DNA of 64,000 nucleotides from positions 133,609-197,608 of the forward strand of contig CAZFZN010000009.1 in assembly GCA_964523105.1 (NCBI GenBank), read 5' to 3'. Positions within the stretch are counted from its first letter, which is position 1; each line of letters begins with the position of its first letter. The position numbers were made by a program, and so were the translations under genes. The stretch comes from V1-33 sp964523105 (GTDB lineage: Bacteria; Verrucomicrobiota; Verrucomicrobiia; Verrucomicrobiales; V1-33). Of this stretch, positions 1-7,867 are shown in pieces. A model generated the notes under the pieces. The model ran no database searches. It was not told the DNA's origin and was given only the letters and a program-made list of their open reading frames with translations.

Positions 1-2
1 AG

Positions 3-1874
3 GACATCGGCCGCCCCGTCGCCAGCACCGACAAGTGGTTCCGCCCCGTGATGATCACCGACGGCCCAGACGGCTGCCTTTACATCGCCGATTGGTGCGA
101 CAAACAGGTCAGCCACTATCGCAATCAAATGGGCGTCATGGACAAGGAGCACGGACGCGTGTGGCGCGTGCGCATGAAGGATAATGAGAAACCCGTCCGC
201 CATCTCCCCAAGCCCGTAGCAAGGCCGTCCCGGCCTTGTGGTGAAGCGAACGACGAAACGGCGAATGACGCTGAACGATCAGGCCGGGTCGGCCTGGCTA
301 CGGACAACCGCTGGCTGCGGCAGACGTACTTGCGGCTGGCATGGGAGGACAAAAGACAAGCGCCGAAGTTCAATGCGCTGGATGATTTCTGGAACGATTA
401 CGCCGCACGCTCCCGGGCGCTCGAGGCCTGCGCGTATGGAGATAATCCTGACGTCAGGCGCTGGGCTGTTCGATTGGCGGGGGATCAAGGCCTGCGCTTT
501 GATCTGCGGGATCTGGCCCGCACGGAAATGCATCCTGAGGTGCTGGTGCAAATTGCCGCCACCGCACGCCGCAGCAATGATGTGCGCCTGGTAGAGACAT
601 TGATGAAGAATCCCGCCTGCGATGGGACCGATCCTCTCCTCTCACTAATGATCTGGTGGGCCATCGAAAGTTCTGCCACCCTGCACCCGGGCGCAGTAGT
701 CAATGAATGGGCGAAGCCGGCCGTATGGGCGACACCGACTGCAAAGAACACGGTCAACGAACGGCTGATGAAGCGGTTCGCCATCACCGGAAATCAGAAA
801 GACTACGCCCGCTGCGCCTTTCTGCTCCAATCCGCACCCGATGACGAATCCCGCCAGCTTCTGATGAAGGGCTTCTCCGACGCCATGAAAGGCCGAAGCC
901 TCGCGGGACTGCCGCAGGAATTGCTGGAGCAACTCGCCAAAACCGGCGGCCCGCTGGCGCTCGCGCTGCGCGTGCGTCAGGGCGATGCGGCGGCGCTGAA
1001 GGAAACCCTCGCCATTCTCGGCGACGGCAAGCACCCGCAGTCGAATCCCGAATCCCGCGCGATCCTCGCAGCGGTCTTCGCCGACATCGAAGAACCCGCC
1101 GCCGTTCCGGTGCTGTTGAATCTCCTCGCCGAAGCCCCGCTGCGCCGCACCACGCTGGCCGCGCTCCAGCGGCAGAACGATCCCGCAATCGCTGGCCGCG
1201 TGCTGAAGGAACTCCCCTCATGGCCCGCCGCGGACAAAGACGCCGCGCTCACACTGCTCGCCAGCCGCGCGCCGTGGGCACGGGCATTGGCGAAGTCCGC
1301 CACCGATCTCCCCCTCGCCGTGGTGAAGAAGCTCCAGCTATTCCCTGACAAGGAACTCGCCGCGCTCATCGAACAGAAATACGGCGACAAACTGCGCGCC
1401 GCCGGCGGCGAGAAGGAAAAGGAAATCCAGCGCGTGAAGTCCGTGCTCGCCGCCGCGGAAGGCGTACCGAAACGCGGCCAGCCCATCTTCGAGCAGCGCT
1501 GCGCCGCGTGTCACACGCTTTGGAACAAAGGCGGCAAAGCCGGCCCCGACCTCACGAGCTATCAGCGCACCGACCTCGACATGCTCCTTCTCGCCATGAT
1601 CGCCCCGAGCGCCGAAATCCGCGAAGGCTTCGCCACCACCGTCATCGAAACCAAAGACGGTGCCACCCTGGCCGGCTTCATCAGCGACCAGGCCGGCGAC
1701 ACCCTCGCCCTGCGCGACGCCGCCGGCCAGACGCACACGATTTCCAAAGACCGCATCACGAAGCAGGAGCCGCTGCCGTATTCGCTCATGCCCGAGGGCC
1801 TGCTCGCCGGCCTGACGGATGAAGAACTGCGCGACTTCCTCGCCTACATCCGCAGCACCACGCCGCCGTTCTAG
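3..1874 (+). CDS. PVC-type membrane-bound dehydrogenase with C-terminal haem-binding domain (5' partial)
   Basis: The frame is open to the left edge, so the N-terminus lies outside the window. The visible part starts with the end of a beta-propeller (DGPDG, YIADWCD) typical of the PVC membrane-bound dehydrogenase domain (TIGR02604 type). It continues with a long helical HEAT-like region and ends in a haem-binding domain (TIGR02603 type) with one CAACH haem c motif at bases 1500-1514. A late Met in SLMPEG is a plausible sixth haem ligand. Such proteins act outside the cytoplasm, probably in sugar or polyol oxidation coupled to electron transfer; the substrate cannot be read. Residues encoded by 214-303 look like a 30-residue in-frame insertion from a palindromic repeat. 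Family assignment is confident, function only general. Confidence 0.85.
   Translation, partial: DIGRPVASTDKWFRPVMITDGPDGCLYIADWCDKQVSHYRNQMGVMDKEHGRVWRVRMKDNEKPVRHLPKPVARPSRPCGEANDETANDAERSGRVGLATDNRWLRQTYLRLAWEDKRQAPKFNALDDFWNDYAARSRALEACAYGDNPDVRRWAVRLAGDQGLRFDLRDLARTEMHPEVLVQIAATARRSNDVRLVETLMKNPACDGTDPLLSLMIWWAIESSATLHPGAVVNEWAKPAVWATPTAKNTVNERLMKRFAITGNQKDYARCAFLLQSAPDDESRQLLMKGFSDAMKGRSLAGLPQELLEQLAKTGGPLALALRVRQGDAAALKETLAILGDGKHPQSNPESRAILAAVFADIEEPAAVPVLLNLLAEAPLRRTTLAALQRQNDPAIAGRVLKELPSWPAADKDAALTLLASRAPWARALAKSATDLPLAVVKKLQLFPDKELAALIEQKYGDKLRAAGGEKEKEIQRVKSVLAAAEGVPKRGQPIFEQRCAACHTLWNKGGKAGPDLTSYQRTDLDMLLLAMIAPSAEIREGFATTVIETKDGATLAGFISDQAGDTLALRDAAGQTHTISKDRITKQEPLPYSLMPEGLLAGLTDEELRDFLAYIRSTTPPF
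214..303. repeat. 90-bp palindromic (REP/MITE-like) element inserted in frame in a coding sequence
   Basis: Bases 214-239 and the reverse complement of 278-303 match at about 22 of 26 positions, starting CCGTAGC and containing AGGCCG, CCCGGCCT. Each arm is itself palindromic (GGCCG...CGGCC). The 38 bases between them have a degenerate 7-base period (CGAACGA, CGAAACG, GCGAATG). The total length of 90 bp is a multiple of three, so the host reading frame is kept and gains 30 residues between the propeller end and the NRWLRQ segment. No other copy was found by eye in this window. Confidence 0.6.
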
Positions 1875-1975
1875 TTCACGGAAAAATCTCTTGTCAGACC
1901 CGGGCCGCATGGAGAGCATGGGGCCGCAAAAGCCGGGCTGCCCGGCATCAGGGTTCCCGTTCATTCTCTCAAGCC

Positions 1976-3976
1976 ATGAAACGACTGCTGCGAACGGCTG
2001 CGTTCGCCCTGACAGCATTATCCGGAACCACTGTTTGTCCCGCTGCCCCGGGGGATTTGGATTTGTCCTTCGGAAGTGAGGGCAAAGTGAATCTTCGCAT
2101 CGGCGACGGACGGCTGGAGGCAGCGGCGGTGGCGATCCAGGGGGACGGGAAAATTCTCGTCGCCGGGAATAACTTCAACAGCAGCGCCGTGCAATCCCTG
2201 GCGGTGGTCCGTTACCTTGCGGACGGAAGTGTGGACGCCGCGTTCGGCACCGGCGGGCTGGCGGAGGCTGGCATGGCGGGAAGCGTTATGTTCGGCACCT
2301 GCGTCGCGATTCAGCCGGACGGAAGTATTCTCGTTGGAGGGCACGCCCGGCGGACGGGCATCGGCACGGAGTTCGCGCTCGCGCGATTCACCGGCGCAGG
2401 GGCGGTGGACGCGTCATTCGGAACCGCGGGACTGGTGACCACGGACATCGGGCCTGGAGAGGATACGGCCTATGGGATCGCGCTGCAGCCGGATGGCCGG
2501 ATCCTGCTCGCCGGCACCGCGGTGTACTCGTTCCTCTCCGATGTCCGCGTGGCACTGACGCGTTATACCTCCACGGGTGCGCTGGACCCGGCATGGAACG
2601 GCAACGGGAAGGTGGCGACTCCCGGGCCCGGCACCACTCCCGCGCTGGCCTGCAATGCCGTGGCGTTGCAGGTGGATGGAAAAGTTGTCGTGGCGGGAGG
2701 GGCGGCCCCGGCCTTCTCTGACGGATCGCAGAACTCCGTTTGCGTGGCCCGCTACACGACGGCGGGGAGCCTCGACAGCACCTTCAATGGCACCGGGATC
2801 AGCATCCAAACCCTCAGTCCCGGATACAAGGCGAGCACCTGTCTCGCCCTGCAAACGGATGGCCGGATGGTCGTCGGGGGAATTTTGAACACCGGAGGCG
2901 CGACGACGAATTTGGATTTCATGTTCGTCAGGTTCAATTCGGGCGGCAGTCTGGATACGACATTCAACGGAACCGGATGGGCGACGGTGCCGGCGGGGGC
3001 CGGCGACGACCAGATGCGGGGACTCGCGGTGCAGAGTGACGGGCGCATCGTGGGCGGAGGATCGGCCGTGGTTGGCGGCTCGGATGACTTTGCCGTGGTG
3101 CGGGTGCTGGCCGACGGGACGCCGGACGCCTCCTTCGGCACCGGCGGCGCGGTCACGACGGCGATTAACTTTGGTTTCGATACCGGAACGGCGCTGCGCC
3201 TGCAAAGCGACGGCAAAATCGTGCTCGCCGGCACGACTTACACCGGCAGCACGCCGCGAATCGGCATGGTGCGTTATCATGCCGCCGCCGCCGTGGCTCC
3301 CGCGGTGACCACCGGCGCCGCGACGGCGCTGAGCGCCTCCGGCGCCACGCTCCAGGGCAGCGTAAATCCCAACGGCGCGACCACGACCGCCCGGTTCGAA
3401 TACGGTCTCACCACCGCCTACGGCATCACGGCGCCCGTGACCCTGACGCCTGACAACGGCACCGCCGCCCAGTCAGTGTCGGCCGTTGTGAACGGTCTGT
3501 CCCCGGGCACACTCTATCACTTCCGTCTCGCAGCGGACAACCCCGGGGGGCCCGGCACCGGCGCGGATGCGACATTCACCACCCTGACGCTTTCCCAGAG
3601 CTGGCGCGATCTCTGGTTCAACACCACCGCGGCCACCGGCGCCGCCGCGGATGACGCCGACCCTGACGGAGACGGCGTCCCCAATCTGATCGAGTACGCC
3701 ACGAACTCGAATCCTCTGACGTCGAATTCCCAGCCGGGCACGGCGACGCTGACCGCCGGGGGCATCGAGTTCATTTACCCGCGCAGCCTTGCCGCTTTGA
3801 GTGAAGGGATCACATTCACCGTGGAGTGGAGCGACACCATGACCGCCGGCACATGGACGAACGCCGGAGTCACCGAGACGATCCTGTCCAGCGACGGCGT
3901 AGTGCAGCAGGTGAAGGCTGTCGTGCCCGCCGGCCCGGGATGCCGTTATGTGAGGCTGCGGGTAACCCGGCCCTGA
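1976..3976 (+). CDS. Secreted delta-60 repeat protein with fibronectin-III-like domain
   Basis: 666 residues. The N-terminus (MKRLLRTAAFALTALSG, cleavage near CPAAPG) is a Sec signal peptide. Residues about 25-440 are tandem delta-60 repeats (TIGR02608 type), with recurring DLSFG, GDGKILVAG and VVRYLADGSVD motifs, which probably form a beta-propeller. A fibronectin-III-like segment (residues about 445-540, TTARFEYGLTTAYG) and a C-terminal segment with the DPDGDGVPNLIEYATNS calcium-type motif follow. Such proteins are exported and often surface attached; the ligand is unknown. The ATG at 1976 is chosen because it gives the signal peptide directly. It stands alone, convergent with the helicase gene that follows. 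Confidence 0.85.
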   Translation: MKRLLRTAAFALTALSGTTVCPAAPGDLDLSFGSEGKVNLRIGDGRLEAAAVAIQGDGKILVAGNNFNSSAVQSLAVVRYLADGSVDAAFGTGGLAEAGMAGSVMFGTCVAIQPDGSILVGGHARRTGIGTEFALARFTGAGAVDASFGTAGLVTTDIGPGEDTAYGIALQPDGRILLAGTAVYSFLSDVRVALTRYTSTGALDPAWNGNGKVATPGPGTTPALACNAVALQVDGKVVVAGGAAPAFSDGSQNSVCVARYTTAGSLDSTFNGTGISIQTLSPGYKASTCLALQTDGRMVVGGILNTGGATTNLDFMFVRFNSGGSLDTTFNGTGWATVPAGAGDDQMRGLAVQSDGRIVGGGSAVVGGSDDFAVVRVLADGTPDASFGTGGAVTTAINFGFDTGTALRLQSDGKIVLAGTTYTGSTPRIGMVRYHAAAAVAPAVTTGAATALSASGATLQGSVNPNGATTTARFEYGLTTAYGITAPVTLTPDNGTAAQSVSAVVNGLSPGTLYHFRLAADNPGGPGTGADATFTTLTLSQSWRDLWFNTTAATGAAADDADPDGDGVPNLIEYATNSNPLTSNSQPGTATLTAGGIEFIYPRSLAALSEGITFTVEWSDTMTAGTWTNAGVTETILSSDGVVQQVKAVVPAGPGCRYVRLRVTRP

Positions 3977-4091
3977 CGTGCCCGCGTCCTGCTCCGCCGT
4001 GAGTTCATTCCGGATTCCGGGATGAGGTTGATCAGAAGGCCCGGAAGCCGGCGAAGCTTCAGGCGGCCGCCGCCGTTTTGAGAGAGGGTGG

Positions 4092-6554
4092 TTACAGATT
4101 CATCCGGTGGTGCGCGGGCTGATGGGTCAACTGGATCGCGGGGATTTCCGGCAGTTCACGCGAGGGGAGGAACTTCCGGTTCTCCCTGAACTCGGCATCC
4201 GCCAGCACGCGCAGGCGCTCCCAGCGGTTCCAGTCGATTTCCGGCGCATGCGCGATGTGCCGCAGCAGGCTGAGCCATTCGGTGAAGGCGCGCTCGATGT
4301 CGCCCTCACCGATGTGCGCGGCGGGCTCGTGCTTTTTGCCGGAGGGATGAAGCCATGAAGCGATGACTTCGGCGGCGCCCTCACCGTAGCCGGCGGGCAG
4401 GCCGGCATGGAGATAGCCTTCGTGATTGGCGGCGCCGAAAGCATCGAGGCAGGCGGAGGCGAGGCGTTCGCTGCCGCAGGGCGCGGCGTCGTGGAACTGC
4501 TGGCCGGCGCGGAGATTGGCGAGGTGCAGCACCAGTTCATCGAGCGGATAGGATTCGTCCTCGAGGGCGGCGGCGATGGCGAGGCCTTCACCGCCTTTGA
4601 AGCAGCTGAAGACCTCCCCGCGCCGCGTGGGGGTGCCGTCCTCCATGATCAGGCCGAGGGTGCGCCATGCGTGCGCTGCGGTGTTGCTGCCGGCCATGAC
4701 GGCGGCGCCGCCGGCGGAGATGCGCGGGGTGTGCTCGATGACGGAAAGCCGCTCGTCAGGCTCCACCAACGCAACGCCATAGCGGTCTTCATAGACCTGC
4801 CAGGGGGTGTCGGAGAAATCGAGCTGCAGCATGAGGATTTCCTGACGCTGCACCAGGCCGGCGACTTTGCCGCCGTAGCAGTGCGGGAGCAGCAGCGGAA
4901 TCACGGCTTCGTCGAGTTGATCGATGCTGTATTCAGTGGTGCCGTCGAGTCCGGTGAGCTGTCGGATGTTTCGTGTCAGGGTGAACCGCCGCGGGCTGCG
5001 CTCCATGCCGAGACTCATTTCTTTTCCGTAAACCGGCCGGCCTTCGCGCATCAGTTTGCAGACGCGCCCTGGCGGAAAGGCACTGGCGACGAAGTGCCAT
5101 GCTTCGAGCGCGCGGTCGAGGTGGTTTTTGTAGTGAATCCACGCGTCGCGCAGCGGCCGGGTCGTGATGCGGTCGCGCTGCTTCACCTCCCACTCGCCTT
5201 TGGAGTTGAGAATCTCGGCGCGGGTGGGGCGCAGTCCGAAGAGGGTATTCTGGTCGGCGCGCGCGGTTTCGGCGACGGCTTCGCCGGGCGAGGGCACGCG
5301 GGCGGTCGCGGACTCCGTGCCGAGCAGCAGTTTCTGTTTGCTGAAAAGAGCCTCACAAAGTTTCTCTGCGGCGGCGAAGGGCGGCTCGCCGCGCCCGGCG
5401 GCCCGGCTCATGACGCGGAGCAGCGTCGGCCAGTCGAGCTGATTGACGCGCCGCAGGTAGCGCTGATTGGCCTCGCCGGGACGCGGACTGCGCGCGGTGG
5501 TGATGACATAGCCGGTCTCGTCCAGTCCGCGGCGCCCGGCGCGGCCGAACATCTGCAAAAGTTCATCGGGCGTGAGGTCGCGTTCCATGCGACCGTCGAA
5601 AATGCGGGAGTCGGCCACGGTGACGGAGCGCACGGAGAAGTTGATGCCGGCGGCGAGTCCGGTGGTGGCGACGATGACGCGCAGTTGCCCGGCCTTGGCG
5701 AGCGGCTCGATGATGCCGGCCCGCTGCTGGTAACTCATGCCGCTGTGGTGCACCCCGATGCGCTGCTGCACGAGGGAGGCGAGCGGACCGCCGAGGATCT
5801 GCTCCTGTTCGCGGGAAAGTGTCAGGGTGTCAGGGGTGGGCAGCGCCTGATGAATCTGACGCGCGATTTTTTCCGCCTCGCGGCGCTGCGGCGCGAAGAT
5901 GAGCAGCGGCCCCATGCCGGAGAGCAGCACCTCCGCGGCAAGGCGGGGCCAGAATCCGGTGAGGCCTTTGGGGGCGCGGCGCGGGAGCTGTTCCACGGGC
6001 ATTTCCTCAAGCGGCACCGGCCGGTGCGCGGTGCTGACCAGTTCCGCCGGGCGCCCGAGCCGGCGCAGCCATTCCACGACATCGCGGGGATTGCCGACGC
6101 TGCCGCTGAGCAGGAGCAGCCGTGTGTCCGACGGTGCGAGGGCCACGGCCAGTTCGTAGGCGAGGCCGCGTCCGGGGTCGCCGATCATTTGATATTCGTC
6201 GAGCACCAGCAGGGCCGGGCCTTCCCCGCGCAGGAGCCGTTCGCGCTGAGTTTCCAGCGTGGCCACCACCACCGGCGCGCCGGCGTTTTCCGACACTTCA
6301 CCGGTAACAATGCCGACGTTCCAGCCTTTGCGCTGCCACTCGAGCCGCTTGTCGTTGGCGAGGGCGCGCGTGGGCACGGTGAAAACCGCCTGGCCGCGCT
6401 GGCCCTGTTCCACCAGCAGTTCAAAAACATGCGTCTTGCCGGCGCCGGTGGGGGCATCCACCACCACATCGTGTCCGGTGCGAACGTGCCGCACGGCTTC
6501 CTGCTGCCACAAATCCGGCAGGCTCAAATCGATGGGAAAGCCGGTGCCGGTCAT
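4092..6554 (-). CDS. Superfamily 2 helicase, Ski2/Suv3-like
   Basis: 820 residues. The Walker A motif is APTGAGKT (34-41). Motif II reads DEYQMIGDPGRG (119-130), motif III LLLSGSVGN and motif VI QMFGRAGRRG, in the order of a two-RecA-domain SF2 helicase. The YQMI form of motif II followed by DPGRG is close to Suv3 (DEIQMI..PARG), while motif VI is Ski2/Mtr4-like. The long C-terminal half (about 420-820) carries no motif I recognise. A role as an ATP-dependent RNA (or DNA) helicase in RNA turnover is inferred. It lies 47 bases downstream of prs on the same strand and may be cotranscribed. Confidence 0.85.
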   Translation of the reverse strand: MTGTGFPIDLSLPDLWQQEAVRHVRTGHDVVVDAPTGAGKTHVFELLVEQGQRGQAVFTVPTRALANDKRLEWQRKGWNVGIVTGEVSENAGAPVVVATLETQRERLLRGEGPALLVLDEYQMIGDPGRGLAYELAVALAPSDTRLLLLSGSVGNPRDVVEWLRRLGRPAELVSTAHRPVPLEEMPVEQLPRRAPKGLTGFWPRLAAEVLLSGMGPLLIFAPQRREAEKIARQIHQALPTPDTLTLSREQEQILGGPLASLVQQRIGVHHSGMSYQQRAGIIEPLAKAGQLRVIVATTGLAAGINFSVRSVTVADSRIFDGRMERDLTPDELLQMFGRAGRRGLDETGYVITTARSPRPGEANQRYLRRVNQLDWPTLLRVMSRAAGRGEPPFAAAEKLCEALFSKQKLLLGTESATARVPSPGEAVAETARADQNTLFGLRPTRAEILNSKGEWEVKQRDRITTRPLRDAWIHYKNHLDRALEAWHFVASAFPPGRVCKLMREGRPVYGKEMSLGMERSPRRFTLTRNIRQLTGLDGTTEYSIDQLDEAVIPLLLPHCYGGKVAGLVQRQEILMLQLDFSDTPWQVYEDRYGVALVEPDERLSVIEHTPRISAGGAAVMAGSNTAAHAWRTLGLIMEDGTPTRRGEVFSCFKGGEGLAIAAALEDESYPLDELVLHLANLRAGQQFHDAAPCGSERLASACLDAFGAANHEGYLHAGLPAGYGEGAAEVIASWLHPSGKKHEPAAHIGEGDIERAFTEWLSLLRHIAHAPEIDWNRWERLRVLADAEFRENRKFLPSRELPEIPAIQLTHQPAHHRMNL

Positions 6555-6601
6555 GGGACTTTGAAATCTCTCGTGTCCGGCGGGGCGGACACTCTTGCGC
6601 C

Positions 6602-7543
6602 TCAGCGAATGTCGAACAGCGATGTCACGCTCTCGCCCTGGTGGATGCGGCGAATGGCTTCGCCGAGGATTTCCGCCACGGACAGCGTGGTCACTTTCGG
6701 CCCCTGCGCCATCGGCGTGCTGTCGGTGCAGATCAGTTCCTCGATGGGGCTCTGCGCCAGCCGGTCGATGGCGAGGTCGTTGAGAATGGCGTGACTGACG
6801 CCGGCAAAAATGCGTCCGGCTCCGCGCTCGCGCAGCAGCGAGGCGGCGGCGGTGAGGGTGCCGGCGGTTTCGGTCATGTCATCCACCAGCAGCACATCGC
6901 GGCCCTCCACCTCGCCGATGACATTGAGCGCCTCCACTTCGGTCGCGCTGCGCCGGGCCTTGGCCACGATGGCGAAATCGCTGCCGAGCGACTTGGAAAA
7001 CGCGTGCGTCATTTTGATGCCGCCCACGTCGGGCGAGACGACGACGACTTTGTCACCGGTGAGCTCCCGCTGTTTCAGATAGCGAATGATGACCGGCGCG
7101 GCGTAGAGGTGGTCCACGGGGATGTCGAAGAAACCCTGAATCTGTCCGGCATGCAGGTCCACGGTGAGCACCCGCTGCACTCCCGCGGCGGTGAGGAGAT
7201 TGGCGACGAGCTTGGCGGTGATGGGCACCCGCGGCTGGTCTTTGCGGTCCTGACGCGCGTAGCCGAAAAACGGAATCACCGCGGTGATGCGCTCGGCGCT
7301 CGCCCGGCGCGCCGCGTCCACCATGATGAGCAGCTCCATCAGATTGTTGTTCGTCGGCGGGCAGGTCGGCTGAATGATGAACATGTCGCTGCCGCGGACG
7401 TTCTCGTTGATTTTCACGAACGTCTCGCCGTTGGGGAACGGACTGACTTTGGCGTCCGAGCGTTTCACGCCAAGGTGCGCGCAGATGCGGTCCGCCAGCG
7501 CCGGGTGGGCGGTGCCGCTGAAGATTTTCATGGCTCCAAACAT
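6602..7543 (-). CDS. prs: Ribose-phosphate pyrophosphokinase
   Basis: 313 residues when started at the ATG at 7543, the usual length for the family; the open frame extends further upstream without similarity. The start is supported by an AGGAG ribosome site (bases 7550-7554 on the minus strand) six bases upstream, one of the few clear ones in this window. It converts ribose-5-phosphate and ATP to PRPP for nucleotide, His and Trp synthesis in the cytoplasm. Visible signatures are the VDLHAGQIQGFF segment of the active site, the KARR catalytic loop and the PRPP-binding loop DVLLVDDMTETAGT. It is divergent from selA. Confidence 0.97.
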   Translation of the reverse strand: MFGAMKIFSGTAHPALADRICAHLGVKRSDAKVSPFPNGETFVKINENVRGSDMFIIQPTCPPTNNNLMELLIMVDAARRASAERITAVIPFFGYARQDRKDQPRVPITAKLVANLLTAAGVQRVLTVDLHAGQIQGFFDIPVDHLYAAPVIIRYLKQRELTGDKVVVVSPDVGGIKMTHAFSKSLGSDFAIVAKARRSATEVEALNVIGEVEGRDVLLVDDMTETAGTLTAAASLLRERGAGRIFAGVSHAILNDLAIDRLAQSPIEELICTDSTPMAQGPKVTTLSVAEILGEAIRRIHQGESVTSLFDIR

Positions 7544-7728
7544 GCGGCTCTCCTGGCGGGGCCGCGGCGCAGGGGCAAGATGAAAAAAAATGTGACATTT
7601 TTCATTCCGCCCCTTCCGCTGCTGCCGGTGCATGCCGTATGCTCCACACAGCGCAATCGACCCGCATTCACGCAGCACTAATAGTTTGCCGCCTTTGCAG
7701 GTCACGGTCAGTAAGATGTGACGTCTCC

Positions 7729-7804
7729 GGGTGTTCACAGGGGATCACCCAGAGCCCGTCCAGCACCGCAGCCGGTAACGGCTGCGGTGTCTGAATGTAC
7801 GGGC
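7729..7804 (+). ncRNA. Structured leader upstream of selA (unassigned)
   Basis: Three helices can be drawn on the plus strand. GGGTG/CACCC pairs 7729-7733 with 7746-7750. GCCCGT/ACGGGC pairs 7754-7759 with 7799-7804. Inside the latter is an 11-bp perfect stem, CACCGCAGCCG with CGGCTGCGGTG (7764-7774 and 7779-7789), closed by a GTAA (GNRA) tetraloop. No T-tract follows, so it is not a simple terminator. It lies in the 324-base divergent gap between prs and selA, ending 63 bases before the selA ATG. It could be a cis-regulatory RNA. I could not match it to a known riboswitch, nor to tRNA-Sec. Confidence 0.4.
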
Positions 7805-7867
7805 AACGCCGCAGGATTTCCCATGCGAACCGGAAAAAGGGATGCACTGTGCCCCATCCCGCCTGAC

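Noticed and set aside
3977..4091. Terminator between the convergent delta-60 and helicase genes
   Set aside because: GC-rich palindromic bits are present, but no stem with a loop and T-tract convincing enough to call.
4407..6794. 795-codon plus-strand frame opposite the helicase gene
   Set aside because: Low-complexity Gly/Ala/His/Arg translation, no signature; the helicase on the minus strand explains the region.
7564..7867. Possible tRNA-Sec gene near selA
   Set aside because: No T-loop GGTTCGA, no TCA anticodon arm and no CCA end could be found in the region; only the unassigned helices remain.
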